A DNA stretch of 64,000 nucleotides, from NCBI RefSeq assembly GCF_900188145.1, contig NZ_FZOJ01000007.1, positions 62,001 to 126,000 of the forward strand, in the 5' to 3' direction. Below the pieces are notes generated by a model. That model was not told where the DNA came from. It did no database searches and saw nothing but the letters and a program-made list of their open reading frames with translations. The DNA comes from Anaerovirgula multivorans (GTDB taxonomy: Bacteria > Bacillota > Clostridia > Peptostreptococcales > Natronincolaceae). Numbering within the stretch: the first letter of the stretch is position 1; each line of letters begins with the position of its first letter. The translations under genes and the position numbers were made by a program. Shown here piece after piece: positions 34,281 to 43,772 of this stretch.

Positions 34281-35333
34281 TTAGTCAAAAGGTACTACGT
34301 TTTCATAATGCACTTGGAAGTAATCTCCTTCTACTAGCTGAAAATGTCCTGATTCATAAAGTGCTCCATCGAGGGTAATAACTACTTTTTCAACCCCAAA
34401 ATTGAAACCTACCGTATTTACGATACTTTGGATAACCAATGATTCATATCCGGCACCCAAATTCAGCTCAGCGAGAAAATTTTTTGATAAGTCTACCACA
34501 ACCAGCTCTTCCTCAGGGTTATATGAGAAGGATTGTAGTGTGACATTTTCACTAAATACTGAGGATATAGATTCATTGGTAGAACGTTGTAGATATTCTG
34601 TGTATGTAGGTTCAATCTCATCGTTGGTATGAAATGGAATGTCAAAATCCTTATAAACCACTTGCTCATTTTCAAGATCAGGATAATAACAACGAAGTAT
34701 ATAAGTAACATCAGTTTCCTCTTCAATATTTGCTAGAGTTGTGATTACTTCATCATCCTCAGCTTGAAAGATGGTGAGTACCATACCTAACCCTTCTACA
34801 TAATAGGTTTTTGTCTGTCCGGTTTCGGGCCCCTCCGTTGTCACCTCCAATGCTTCATAGTTACCAGAAGGGGTTTCAATGGCAACATTTATTCCTGTTA
34901 TTTCTCTTGTTCGTCCATCAGACAGTTCCCAGTTTGTCCCTACCTCTATGGGTTCTATCAAAAGAATTTCTCCCTCTTCAACAAATTCTGTATTGGTATA
35001 ATCTGATAAGTAATAAGCTTCTTCACGACTTAAAAATAGTTTTAAAGCCGCCTCTTGATATTCCAATATTTGCACCACTGTTGTTCCAGTGGAGTGATTA
35101 CGGATTTGGGTTCTCCCATCATGGATAAAATCAAAATAGGTCTCTCTTTCTGCAAACTCCATCCCAATCCCTTCATAGGTTAAATAAGTGTCAGCCAAAA
35201 AAGGGTAAAAATCTTCGATAGTTACTGCCGGTTCATCATGATCATCTACCGGAGGAGTTTCAGGTGATGGAGATTCAGCTCGACATGCAACAAAAAAACT
35301 TAAAGCGAATAGCAAAATAGCTAGTTTTTTCAT
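34281..35333 (-). CDS. Lipoprotein with C-terminal GerMN domain
   Basis: The signal peptide KKLAILLFALSFFVAC ends in a lipobox (FVAC, Cys-17), so the mature protein is lipid-anchored. A Pro/Asp-rich linker leads to a domain of about 200 residues with no clear name (TYLTYEGIGMEF, YYVEGLGMVLTIF, typical of uncharacterised clostridial lipoproteins). Residues about 235-345 (VVDLSKNFLAELNLGAGYES, VEKVVITLDG) match the GerMN domain of sporulation and germination proteins. Start after GAGGAGGTAACGAT. A cell-envelope or spore role is inferred only from GerMN. Confidence 0.82.
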   Translation of the reverse strand: MKKLAILLFALSFFVACRAESPSPETPPVDDHDEPAVTIEDFYPFLADTYLTYEGIGMEFAERETYFDFIHDGRTQIRNHSTGTTVVQILEYQEAALKLFLSREEAYYLSDYTNTEFVEEGEILLIEPIEVGTNWELSDGRTREITGINVAIETPSGNYEALEVTTEGPETGQTKTYYVEGLGMVLTIFQAEDDEVITTLANIEEETDVTYILRCYYPDLENEQVVYKDFDIPFHTNDEIEPTYTEYLQRSTNESISSVFSENVTLQSFSYNPEEELVVVDLSKNFLAELNLGAGYESLVIQSIVNTVGFNFGVEKVVITLDGALYESGHFQLVEGDYFQVHYENVVPFD

Positions 35334-35598
35334 ATCGTTACCTCCTCTTCTTTATGATTGTTACATACCCATTTTAAGGGGAAAACAACTAACTATCTAA
35401 CACCAAATTTAAATCAGGATTATCTAATTATATAAATGGTGTTGCATTCAGGTGGAGTAGAATCTCTAGTCTTCAGTTTTAGGTGGAAAAATTGATTTAT
35501 TTGATAATTCTACTAATTTTACATATTATATGGAGTTACTAATAAATTATGCTTATAATCTAGAACATTTGTTTAACAGTCCGTCATGTATACATTTT

Positions 35599-35635
35599 GA
35601 ACTACCTCCCCTGTCAAGTAGACAGGGAGCAGTTC
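35599..35635. repeat. Palindromic element sharing CCCTGTCAAGTAGACAGG
   Basis: GAACTACCTCCCCTGTC and GACAGGGAGCAGTTC form an imperfect 37-base hairpin. The 18-base core is identical, in inverse orientation, to 29960-29977. It may be a relic end of a mobile element. The remaining gene-free stretch 35334-35677 shows no other structure. Confidence 0.5.
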
Positions 35636-35677
35636 AACCATAACACCTTGGAATGCTGCAATTTCAAACTCTCGACT

Positions 35678-35860
35678 TTAAAAGCTACTAAAAATTTGTT
35701 CGTTTTTTATGCCCTCTTCTACCTCTAAAAGCACTTCGTTGATTTGATGGAGTCCTGCTCCTGTTGGTAAAGCTACACTGATATTTACCATCCCTTCGTC
35801 TGATGCAGGGAAAAGTTCTACTCCTACAAGGAACACAGATGACAGGCTTCCCAGAAACAA
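35678..35860 (-). pseudogene. RND efflux pump (AcrB/HAE1-type) fragment
   Basis: The 60-residue frame reads LVGVELFPASDEGMVNISVA, then LPTGAGLHQINEVLLEVEEG. This is the region after the first helices of RND pumps, where the consensus is FFPASDEGMVNISVxLPTG. Full proteins exceed 1000 residues; nothing continues on either side. It is a remnant. Confidence 0.8.
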
Positions 35861-35972
35861 GAAAATTTGTAACTATTCACAAAATCTATTTTCACATACC
35901 ATACAACTTGAAACTTTGTGGGACAGTCGTTATAAAATCTTTAAGATTATGTTACTCTAAAAAGTTTTTATC

Positions 35973-35992
35973 ATGACATATCAATGACATAT
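35973..35992 (+). promoter_or_regulatory. Tandem ATGACATAT sites before the FMN-binding-like lipoprotein gene
   Basis: Two copies of ATGACATAT start 11 bases apart (35973, 35984), a spacing typical of OmpR-family regulators. The inverse ATATGTCAT lies at 38806 before the response regulator gene 38004-38714. This suggests that the two-component system controls both. Confidence 0.5.
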
Positions 35993-36065
35993 TTAGTTGC
36001 TATTCTATATACAAGCTAGTAAATAAATATTAACTAGCTTATACATTTTTTAAAGGAGGAGATCA

Positions 36066-36527
36066 ATGATGAAAATGAGAAAACTAATATTTATTGCTGT
36101 GCTAATGATGAGTATGGTAGCCTTTGTTGCATGTAGTAGTGATGAGGGATTATCAGAGCTAGAGGATTCTTTAGGTAATGAATATAGTGAAGGAGATGAT
36201 TTAGAATTAGGTGAAGAGGAATCTGACCTAGGCATGGAGGAAGAAACCCCCTTGTTACTCGATGGAAGTTATGTAGGGAAAGCCAGTAACACTGAAGGTG
36301 AAATTGAAGTCGAAATTACTGTTTCAGATGGCAAAATTGCATTATTACACATAGCAGAACAAGAAGGAGTGGAGATTTCAGAAGAAACCATAGAAGGCTT
36401 TAATACGCAGTTTGCTACGATAGAAGATGCTAGGTTTCTAAGTTTAGAAGAAATTCCAGGAGAATCCGAAAACATAGGTTTAGTTATTGAAGCAATCAAC
36501 AATGCATTAGAAGAAGGTGGTCTATAA
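36066..36527 (+). CDS. Small lipoprotein with FMN-binding-like domain
   Basis: The signal peptide RKLIFIAVLMMSMVAFVAC has a lipobox (Cys-23). A very acidic linker follows (residues 25-60, many Glu and Asp), then DGSYVGKASNTEGEIEVEIT and DGKIALLHIAEQEGVEISEE, which resemble the FMN-binding (PF04205-type) domain of electron-transfer lipoproteins; the covalent-flavin Thr motif is not clear. It has 153 residues, start after AAGGAGGAGATCA. It is convergent with the kinase gene and shares its terminator; the promoter carries possible response-regulator sites. Confidence 0.75.
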   Translation: MMKMRKLIFIAVLMMSMVAFVACSSDEGLSELEDSLGNEYSEGDDLELGEEESDLGMEEETPLLLDGSYVGKASNTEGEIEVEITVSDGKIALLHIAEQEGVEISEETIEGFNTQFATIEDARFLSLEEIPGESENIGLVIEAINNALEEGGL

Positions 36528-36570
36528 ATAAAGTCCATTATAAAATTGCCCTCCCTCTCTTTTATATATA

Positions 36571-36609
36571 AAACGAGGTATTCTTAGAAAATCTAAGAAT
36601 ACCTCGTTT
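36571..36609. terminator. Shared terminator overlapping the kinase C-terminus
   Basis: AAACGAGGTATTCTTAG / CTAAGAATACCTCGTTT are perfect 17-base arms. The right arm and part of the loop encode the last codons (ETRYS and stop) of the kinase on the minus strand, and the hairpin also ends the lipoprotein transcript on the plus strand. Confidence 0.85.
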
Positions 36610-38011
36610 CTATAGTGCCGATTTTGATAAGGACTTCTGTTCCTGAAGGTTCTGTTTTAGCGATGGTTATTGTACCATCATGGGCTTCTATAATATGCTT
36701 ACTAATGGTTAATCCTAATCCAAAACCAGAAGTTTTCTGTCTACTACGATCCCCTTTAAAAAATCTCTCGAAGATATAGGGTAGATCCTTCTCTTGAATG
36801 CCATAACCGTTATCTCGTATTTTCAATACAAAGCCCTGATCAGTTTCTTGACTTAAACTTATACTAATTTGTCCATTGTCAGGAGTATAGCGAATAGCAT
36901 TATCTAATACATTGATGATTACTTGTCTAAAACGTTCCTGATCCACACAAGCTATAATATTATCCTGCTTTTCACTATATATTTTAATGTTTTTCTTTTG
37001 AAAATGAAATCCCATTTGTAAAATGATTTCATTAACCAATTGAGTTATATTGGTAGAGGATTTATCAAGCACTGCAATTTTTTTCTCAAAGGAGGATAAT
37101 TCAATAAGTTCTGCCACTAAATTGCCTAGCCTTTTTGTTTCGTCCAAAGCTATATTTAAATAGGCTTCTGATTCATTAGGTTCGATGACTCCATCCAAAA
37201 TTCCTTGAATAAAGTTTTGGATAGTGGTTAATGGGGTTTTCAACTCATGAGAGGCATTAGCAATTAAGTCTTTACGCAATTCCTCTAAATTTTCGATCTG
37301 TAAGGCCATATGATTTAATGATTTTCCTAATTGACTTATTTCATCTCTTCCATTAATTATAGCATTTTGGGAAAAATCACCTTTAGCAATATTGGAAGCC
37401 ACCTCATTCATATCAATAAGGGGTTTAGTAAATTTTTTGGAAATAATATAAAGCAAAAAGCTTACGGGAATACTTGTAAAAAGAAAAGTTAAAAAAATTA
37501 GTCTGTTTACTTGACCGACAATTAACTTCATGTTTGCGACGGGACTATAAATAAAAACCTCTCCTATCCAAACGTCATTTACCTTTAAGGGGATGGATAC
37601 AGTTAACATCTGTACATCATTCCCTTCTCCCTCTGACTCAAAGTAGGCTATAAAATATTCTCCTCTGTGTTCTTGAGAGTTTATAGTAGAAGGATCTAAA
37701 TTTACAGGTTTTCGGCCAATGCTCTTTATTCCCACTTTCCTTTCTTCATCAAGTATAACGGAAACTCCTACCCCATCATTTGATTGCATTATATTTAAAG
37801 CCTGTATAAAATAATCTGATGTAATAAGATCATCCTTTAGCTGAAAAAAAAGATTGTTTACATAAATTGCCTTCTGTTCTAACAATTGTTTTCTCTGATC
37901 ATATACCTGTTGCTCCATAAAATAACTAATTACTGATGCAATTAACAATAAACTGATGAGAGACAAGCTCATATAGCTTAATAGAAATTTTTTAAAAACT
38001 GATTTAAACAA
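36593..38011 (-). CDS. Sensor histidine kinase (OmpR-partner type)
   Basis: Two membrane helices (about residues 9-31 and 168-190) flank an extracytoplasmic sensor of about 135 residues. HAMP (about 190-242), HisKA with NASHELKTPLTTIQ near 255 and HATPase follow: N box NVLDNAIRYTPD, G1 DNGYGIQE, F box YIFERFFKGD, G2 SGFGLGLTISKHIIEAH. At 472 residues it is complete. The TTG start overlaps the response regulator by 8 bases. The stimulus is unknown. Confidence 0.93.
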   Translation of the reverse strand: MFKSVFKKFLLSYMSLSLISLLLIASVISYFMEQQVYDQRKQLLEQKAIYVNNLFFQLKDDLITSDYFIQALNIMQSNDGVGVSVILDEERKVGIKSIGRKPVNLDPSTINSQEHRGEYFIAYFESEGEGNDVQMLTVSIPLKVNDVWIGEVFIYSPVANMKLIVGQVNRLIFLTFLFTSIPVSFLLYIISKKFTKPLIDMNEVASNIAKGDFSQNAIINGRDEISQLGKSLNHMALQIENLEELRKDLIANASHELKTPLTTIQNFIQGILDGVIEPNESEAYLNIALDETKRLGNLVAELIELSSFEKKIAVLDKSSTNITQLVNEIILQMGFHFQKKNIKIYSEKQDNIIACVDQERFRQVIINVLDNAIRYTPDNGQISISLSQETDQGFVLKIRDNGYGIQEKDLPYIFERFFKGDRSRQKTSGFGLGLTISKHIIEAHDGTITIAKTEPSGTEVLIKIGTIETRYS

Positions 38012-38714
38012 TTCTATTCACCTCAAATTTGTAACCAATTCCCCATACGGTTTTAATAGACCAATTTTGCTTTTGAGCAGTTTTTAGCCTCTTTCTCAGA
38101 CGCTTAACATATAGGTCAATTACTCGATCCTCACCTTCAAAATCCCAACCCCATATGTTTTCAATGAGTTCATTTCTCTTTAAAACTTGATTTGGATGCT
38201 GCATTAGATATTGAAGTAGTTGTGCCTCTCTTCGAGGAACATCAATGATTTGTTCATTTAAATAAATAATAAAGGAATCAACATCAAATACTAGGTTATC
38301 ATAGGTCAAGCGATTGGAATGCTTAATTTTCACTTCCTGGTAGTCCATCTTCCTACGACGTAGAATAGCTTCAATACGTGCAATTAATTCATGCATGTCG
38401 AAGGGTTTTGTTAGGTAATCATCTGCTCCTAAATTTAGACCCTTCACCTTTTCCTCCAAAGTACCTTTAGCTGTAAGCATAATGATAGGTGTAGAGCTGT
38501 CTTCTCTAACTTTATTACAGAGGGAGTAGCCATCTAATCCTGGCAACATCAAATCCAAAACAATTACATCATATCTGTTGCTTTTGAACTTTCTATAAGC
38601 CTCTAGACCGTCATGACAACATTCTACAGAATAATTTCGTTTCTTTAAATATAACGCAATAATATGACATATATTTTTATCATCTTCTATAACTAGAACT
38701 TTTTCCTGATTCAT
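38004..38714 (-). CDS. OmpR/PhoB-family response regulator
   Basis: Receiver (residues 1-118: VLVIEDDKNICHI, phospho-Asp in VIVLDLMLPGLDGY near 52, TAKG, and TKPFDMHEL) and winged-helix DNA-binding domain (about 135-235: FDVDSFIIYLNEQIIDVPRR, NELIENIWGWDFEGEDRVID, VWGIGYKFE). The start chosen is the ATG at 38714 after AAGGAAGGTGG; an ATG-less extension to 38732 is unlikely. The gene is first in an operon with its kinase. Possible binding sites ATATGTCAT (38806) and ATGACATAT (35973, 35984) suggest autoregulation. Confidence 0.94.
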   Translation of the reverse strand: MNQEKVLVIEDDKNICHIIALYLKKRNYSVECCHDGLEAYRKFKSNRYDVIVLDLMLPGLDGYSLCNKVREDSSTPIIMLTAKGTLEEKVKGLNLGADDYLTKPFDMHELIARIEAILRRRKMDYQEVKIKHSNRLTYDNLVFDVDSFIIYLNEQIIDVPRREAQLLQYLMQHPNQVLKRNELIENIWGWDFEGEDRVIDLYVKRLRKRLKTAQKQNWSIKTVWGIGYKFEVNRIV

Positions 38715-38805
38715 ATGCCCACCTTCCTTCAATTCATAGCTACTTTAATAAAAAGAAAAAATTCATCGGCTATCAACATATATATCATTTAATTATATAA
38801 GGCGA

Positions 38806-38814
38806 ATATGTCAT
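38806..38814 (-). promoter_or_regulatory. Possible response-regulator site ATATGTCAT
   Basis: This is the exact inverse of the two ATGACATAT sites at 35973-35992, located 92 bases upstream of the response regulator start. As a single 9-mer it could occur by chance. Confidence 0.35.
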
Positions 38815-38914
38815 TATTGTTTCATTTAGCAATAAATAGTTATTTTATAGATTCATAGATACATCTATATTCTATTTTAACAGGTTATCCACAAAAAAGG
38901 TAGTAAGGGAAAAA

Positions 38915-38971
38915 TTCGTACGTTTTTTTGTTGTTGTATTATTTCGTTCTATTTGATATGATTTTCGTACG
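38915..38971 (+). promoter_or_regulatory. Promoter of Uma2 paralogue 2 flanked by TTCGTACG sites
   Basis: TTCGTACG at 38915-38922 and 38964-38971 flank a promoter-like TTGTAT (38934) and TATGAT (38957) with 17-base spacing. A related TTCGTTC lies between them at 38943. The second site is immediately before the ribosome binding site GAGGTGATG. The sites differ from the TAGCTAA sites of paralogue 1. Confidence 0.5.
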
Positions 38972-38982
38972 AGGTGATGAAT

Positions 38983-39732
38983 ATGAAGGATACCACAAAG
39001 GCTATTACAGCTACGGAGTTTAAGACAAATTTAGGCAAGTACCTTGATTACGTAATTGAAGACAACGAAGTTATTATTACGAAAAACGGTAAAAAAGCCG
39101 TGAGACTTACACCTTATGTTACAGAAATCGAGCGATATTATACGGTTAAAGAAAATGCGCTGGATTATCAGTATGGTGGTAAGAAGGTATCTTATGAAGA
39201 ATTTATGGAGATTTACGAGAAAAGCCAGCTGAGAATGGAGTATATCAATGGTGAAATCGTTCTTTTAGCTTCACTCAATACCTTTCATCAGGATATTTCT
39301 GGGAATTTACATATACACCTAAGATCCTATCTGAAAGGCAAAAAATGCAAGGTCTTTTATGCACCTTTTGATGTTCATTTCTATAAAAAGAGACTCAAAA
39401 CACCTGATGTAATGCAACCTGATTTGCTCATTGCATGCGATTTAGAGGATACTCTTAATGAAAAAGGGCGATATATGGGTACCCCCACACTTTGTATTGA
39501 AATTTTATCAAAAAGCACTCGCTCAAAGGATATGGTAGATAAACTCAATACCTATATGATGTCTGGTGTGAAGGAATTTTGGATCGTGGACCCTAATAAG
39601 CATTCAGTTTTAGTATATGGCTTTAAGGATTTTGAAATCGATGAATATACCACCTATAAGCTTGAAGACACTTTAAATTCTTACTTTTTCGAAGGTTTAG
39701 ATATCATGGTAAATGAAATCTTTAAAGCTTAA
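38983..39732 (+). CDS. Phd/YefM-like antitoxin domain fused to Uma2-family nuclease (paralogue 2)
   Basis: It has the same architecture as 26942-27676. Residues about 7-48 (TATEFKTNLGKYLDYVIED, then EVIITKNGKKAVRLTPY) are Phd/YefM-like. Residues about 65-249 are Uma2: SYEEFMEIYEK, RMEYINGEIVLLAS, the metal-type Asp in MQPDLLIACD, LCIEILSKSTRSKDMVDKLN and FWIVDPNKHSVLVY. The ATG at 38983 sits after GAGGTGATGAAT; the upstream GTG at 38974 lies within that site. The gene is single, with its own promoter. The two proteins align over their whole length but differ widely, so this is not a recent duplication. Confidence 0.85.
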   Translation: MKDTTKAITATEFKTNLGKYLDYVIEDNEVIITKNGKKAVRLTPYVTEIERYYTVKENALDYQYGGKKVSYEEFMEIYEKSQLRMEYINGEIVLLASLNTFHQDISGNLHIHLRSYLKGKKCKVFYAPFDVHFYKKRLKTPDVMQPDLLIACDLEDTLNEKGRYMGTPTLCIEILSKSTRSKDMVDKLNTYMMSGVKEFWIVDPNKHSVLVYGFKDFEIDEYTTYKLEDTLNSYFFEGLDIMVNEIFKA

Positions 39733-39879
39733 TGGGGCCGCTAGACAAAAATAAAGGGGACAGGTTTACTGATTTGCAATTATTCTGCTAACCAATAAAC
39801 CTCTCCCTAGATCCCTATTTTTCATGTTTTTCTTCAAATGTAGTTTTTATCTTAGAATCTCATGGGTTAAGTTACCTTT

Positions 39880-41892
39880 TTAGTACTTAAACTTATTTAC
39901 ACTCTTTTTCATATTCTCTGCTACTTCAGCTAATTCTTCACTTCCATTAGCAATTTCAATCATTGATGCCGTTTGTTCCTCTATTGATGCTGAAACTTCC
40001 TCAGTACTTGCTGCATTTTCCTGTGAAATTGATGCAAGATTCATGATGATATGTACAATTTGTTCCTTTCTGTCTTCCATTTCACGCCCTGATATATTAA
40101 GGGATACGATCATTTCTTTAACTTTGTCAATGGAATCAGCAATGCCATCAAATTTTTCATTAGTTTTTTCTACACTTTCTTTTTGTTCATTGGAAATCTT
40201 ACCTACACTTGCCATGGTGGTTACGGCACTTTCTGTTTTTACTAATAACTGCTGAATAATATTCGTAATGTCATTTGCAAAACTATTTGACTCTTCTGCC
40301 AGCTTTCTAATTTCTTCAGCAACAACAGCAAAACCTTTTCCGGTCTCCCCTGCCCTAGCTGCTTCTATAGCTGCATTTAGTGCTAATAAGTTCGTTTGGT
40401 CGGCTATATTTTTTATCATCAAACTAGCTTTTTCTATTTTTTCTACATTTTCATTCGTTGATATAATAACTTCATTAACTTTAATTGATGCTTCATTACT
40501 TTCTGTTGTTTTTTCTATTAAGAAGTTTAACGTAGTAAACCCTTCATCTTTCAACTCATTCACTCTATCAATAAGTGTATTAAGTTTTTTCATGTAATCT
40601 TGATTTCTATCTATCAATACCCCTAAATCATTAATATGTATACTTCCTTCACTTGCATCCTGTGCTTGATTAGTAGCACCTTTTGCAATATCTTCTATTG
40701 TTTTTGCCACCTCATTCGATGCTAAAGTTGTCTGCTGAATAATAACAGACAGCTCTTCTGAAGAGGATGCTAGTTGATGAGAAGTATCATCTATTTTTTT
40801 GATTAGATCAGCAAAATTATTTTTCATAAATACCAATGAATTAGCCATTTTTCCAATTTCATCTTTTCTATATAGATATTTAGTCCCCTTATCATTTTTA
40901 TCAGAAGTCAGATCATAATTTGATAATTTTTCGATTGTCTCCGTTAGAACTACAATAGGCTTTGTAATATAACTACTTGCAATATATATACATATAGCTG
41001 ATAAAATAATAGCACCCCATCCAATAATCATGAGAAGATTCCTTAAATTTTTAACGTTGTTAAAAATTTCTTCTTTATCAATAGATACTATAAGTATCCA
41101 GTCAGTTCCCTCAATGGGTCCATAAGCTGATATTTTTTCTTTACCTTCAGATATATACTCTCCTACACCCGCATTCCCTAAAAAAATTTGATTTTCAAGC
41201 AGTTCTTCCAATTGTTGTTGTTTAGGATCTTTTTGTGCATATTCTAGTATATTTACTTGTTCTAAAACCATTTGCAAGTCTCTATTTGCCATTATTTGTC
41301 CTTGTCTATTAATAATATAGGCAGAGCCTGTTTCCCCATAGCTAAAATCACTAATTATGCTATTTATTTCCTCTTGGCTCTTAACGCCATATAAAACTCC
41401 CGTTATCTCACCATTCCTTTCTATTGGTGCAGCTACTGTCATAATTGGTTCATTTGTAGCACGACTGATTATTACATCTGATATATTACTTTCACCCTTT
41501 TTGGATTTTTGAAAATAATTTCTATCCGAAATATTCCCTGAAGTTTTTGTGCTATCAAAACGTGTAAAATTTCCGTCTAAATTTGCTACTGCAATAGCTT
41601 CGTATCCATTCTTCTGAGCCTCTTTTCCCATTACATCCACTTTTTCCTCCCAAGGAGTATCATCATCAATAATCCTTCTATTGGCAAGAGTTTCTATAAA
41701 AATTACTTCTTGATCTATTTTAGCTTTTATAACCATTGCATTACCTTCTAGCGCAACAGAAAGCCCTTCCATTGCCTCTCGTTGCAGAAACTTAGATGAT
41801 TCATAGATAGATACATAGGTCACTATTATGAAAGAAATAATAAAAATTAAACTAAAAATTAATATTAATTTACCTCTTAAAGATCTTTGCAT
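39880..41892 (-). CDS. Methyl-accepting chemotaxis protein with dCache sensor
   Basis: Membrane chemoreceptor of 670 residues. The first helix is about residues 9-28 and the second 285-307; between them is a dCache-type ligand domain ([55 protein letters not shown]). HAMP follows, then the signalling domain whose tip reads [20 protein letters not shown] then [15 protein letters not shown]. The ligand is not predictable. It is followed upstream on the same strand by cheV, so the two may work together at the pole. Confidence 0.95.
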   Translation of the reverse strand: MQRSLRGKLILIFSLIFIISFIIVTYVSIYESSKFLQREAMEGLSVALEGNAMVIKAKIDQEVIFIETLANRRIIDDDTPWEEKVDVMGKEAQKNGYEAIAVANLDGNFTRFDSTKTSGNISDRNYFQKSKKGESNISDVIISRATNEPIMTVAAPIERNGEITGVLYGVKSQEEINSIISDFSYGETGSAYIINRQGQIMANRDLQMVLEQVNILEYAQKDPKQQQLEELLENQIFLGNAGVGEYISEGKEKISAYGPIEGTDWILIVSIDKEEIFNNVKNLRNLLMIIGWGAIILSAICIYIASSYITKPIVVLTETIEKLSNYDLTSDKNDKGTKYLYRKDEIGKMANSLVFMKNNFADLIKKIDDTSHQLASSSEELSVIIQQTTLASNEVAKTIEDIAKGATNQAQDASEGSIHINDLGVLIDRNQDYMKKLNTLIDRVNELKDEGFTTLNFLIEKTTESNEASIKVNEVIISTNENVEKIEKASLMIKNIADQTNLLALNAAIEAARAGETGKGFAVVAEEIRKLAEESNSFANDITNIIQQLLVKTESAVTTMASVGKISNEQKESVEKTNEKFDGIADSIDKVKEMIVSLNISGREMEDRKEQIVHIIMNLASISQENAASTEEVSASIEEQTASMIEIANGSEELAEVAENMKKSVNKFKY

Positions 41893-42044
41893 ATTTTTTC
41901 GTCCTTTCTGCTTTTAGTAATTTTTTTGTAATTTGATTGATGGTGGTCTTATCTCCACTTTCTACTTGATTGATTTCTATAAAAGAACTTATTATGAGCA
42001 AAGCAGGAGGAAATAGCTAATATAATAAATTCTAAACCTCTACT

Positions 42045-42968
42045 TTAACAAACATGCTTTTCAATTAACTCATCTACAACTCCAACTAACCTTTTTATTT
42101 CTGGCTTAGTGATTTGAGCATCTGCTCCTAGTTTTTTACCCTTTCTCATCATCTCTTCACTAATTAGAGAGGAAAATATTATTACTGGCAAAGTTCCTAG
42201 TATAGCATCTTCTTTAATAAGTTTTGTCAAGTGATGTCCATCTATCTGAGGCATTTCGATATCTGTAATCACACATGAAACTATTTCATTGATCTTCTTA
42301 TCTTTTCTTGCTTTAACTTTTTCAAGTATATCCCAGGCTTCCCTTCCGTTATTGACCATTATTAAGTTTTTATATCCAGCTTGTGTTAAACATTCTTTTA
42401 TGACCTGTGATAGCATTTGAGAATCTTCTGCAATTAAAATAGGCTTATCATTATACTGTCTAGCACTCATTGTTTTAATATCAGAGATCTGGATTCCTGT
42501 TCTTGGGCTGATATCACTTACTATTTTCTCAAAATCTAAAATTGCTACTAATCTATCGTTGATTTTTACAATACCAGTAACAATTCCTTCTATTCCATCA
42601 TAAATAGTTGTATCAGGTTTCTCTATCTCCTCCCATGATAAACGATGAATTCCTACTACAGAATTTACTTGAAAAGCTGTGGTAATTTTATTAAAGTAGG
42701 TTATAAGAAAAAAGTCCTTGTTGATAGATTCATTTGAGCTGAAATTTAAATATTTAGGTAAATTTATTACCGTAATTACATAATCTCTAGGTTTAAACAA
42801 CCCATGTATACAAGGATGCGCATTTGGTACTTTCGTAATGTTATTGTATCCAATAATTTCTTTTACTTTAGCTACATTAATACCGAAATAATTTTCTCCA
42901 ATTTTAAATTCTACAATCTCTAACTCATTTGTACCACTTTCCAATAATATTTTGCTCCTATTATTCAT
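42045..42968 (-). CDS. cheV: CheV: CheW-receiver coupling protein
   Basis: The N-terminal CheW-like domain (about residues 15-155: IVEFKIGENYFGINVAKVKE, PNAHPCIHGLFKPRDYVITV) is followed by a receiver (about 175-305) with phospho-Asp in SCVITDIEMPQIDGH and Lys in ITKPE. CheV couples receptors to CheA and adapts by phosphorylation. At 307 residues it is standard. It lies 150 bases upstream of the MCP on the same strand. Confidence 0.95.
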   Translation of the reverse strand: MNNRSKILLESGTNELEIVEFKIGENYFGINVAKVKEIIGYNNITKVPNAHPCIHGLFKPRDYVITVINLPKYLNFSSNESINKDFFLITYFNKITTAFQVNSVVGIHRLSWEEIEKPDTTIYDGIEGIVTGIVKINDRLVAILDFEKIVSDISPRTGIQISDIKTMSARQYNDKPILIAEDSQMLSQVIKECLTQAGYKNLIMVNNGREAWDILEKVKARKDKKINEIVSCVITDIEMPQIDGHHLTKLIKEDAILGTLPVIIFSSLISEEMMRKGKKLGADAQITKPEIKRLVGVVDELIEKHVC

Positions 42969-43078
42969 AAACGTTCCTCCTTCATATTTACCAACAGATT
43001 ATCATCATAATTAAACTTGTACTCTGTTAAATTCTATGATATCAACCGCTTTTCTTACGGTTAGATATATTTGATATA

Positions 43079-43690
43079 TCAATTCCCATTACTAACTATT
43101 CTCCTGTTCATAAATGTTGTTTTATCATAGTTGATCTTGTTTTCAAACCACTCAGGTAATCTAAAAGATGCATGAATATATCCTTTAATCAAGTCTGTCC
43201 TTGCTTGTATTGCATCCCATTTTTGAGGATATTGTTTTAAGAATAAAACAAAGTCTTTTGGCGTAATTTGAAATATTTTTTTTTCTCCAAATCTTCGTCC
43301 TTTTATGTAACCAGCTCTAGCCCATCTATATATTAAGTTAGGATCTTTATTCAATAAAAAACCGATATCTCCAGTTGTTAAAAATTCTCCATTCCCTATT
43401 CTTGAAGGTCCTAATTGAAGTTCTATTGCTTTTTTCCTAATAGAAACAGGACTTCTACTCAATGTTTTTGCTATTAGCTCCATAGAAGATGTGCCCCATT
43501 TTTCTGTTAAATAATTTATTTCCTTTTCATTCCATTTTTTTATAGCCGTTGTCAAACCTAAGCGCTTTGCTTTTTTAAAGATAGAATCTGAAGTTCTATG
43601 TAATTTATATGCTATTTCTTTTATACCTTCTATTCCATAATTTCTTTTTAAATATTGAATTTCGTAATCTGTCCATTTTTTATAAGACAT
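43079..43690 (-). CDS. SANT/Myb-like DNA-binding protein with extra helix-turn-helix
   Basis: Two tandem Myb/SANT-like repeats (residues 4-46 and 50-95) share the pattern KKW..(Y/K)EI.YL...(Y/W)G, EIAYKLHRTSDSIFKKAKRL and LIAKTLSRSPVSIRKKAIEL. A third domain (about 100-155, FLTTGDIGFLLNKDPNLIYR, then YIKGRRFGEKKIFQI) resembles a MerR/excisionase-type helix-turn-helix. There are 203 residues and no membrane segment. Such proteins are often phage or mobile-element borne; here it sits within chemotaxis genes. Role unknown, probably a transcription factor. Start after AAAGGGGGGGG. Confidence 0.7.
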   Translation of the reverse strand: MSYKKWTDYEIQYLKRNYGIEGIKEIAYKLHRTSDSIFKKAKRLGLTTAIKKWNEKEINYLTEKWGTSSMELIAKTLSRSPVSIRKKAIELQLGPSRIGNGEFLTTGDIGFLLNKDPNLIYRWARAGYIKGRRFGEKKIFQITPKDFVLFLKQYPQKWDAIQARTDLIKGYIHASFRLPEWFENKINYDKTTFMNRRIVSNGN

Positions 43691-43772
43691 TTTCTTTTCC
43701 CCCCCTTTAAATATTTAAGTTTATATAGTGTCGTCAAATTTGCCAGTGAGGTCTATTTGAAAATAAAAAAGC

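Noticed and set aside
39757-39807. Terminator after the second Uma2 gene
   Set aside because: GGGACAGGTTTA / TAAACCTCTCCC pair with one mismatch but the loop is 27 bases and no T-run follows directly.
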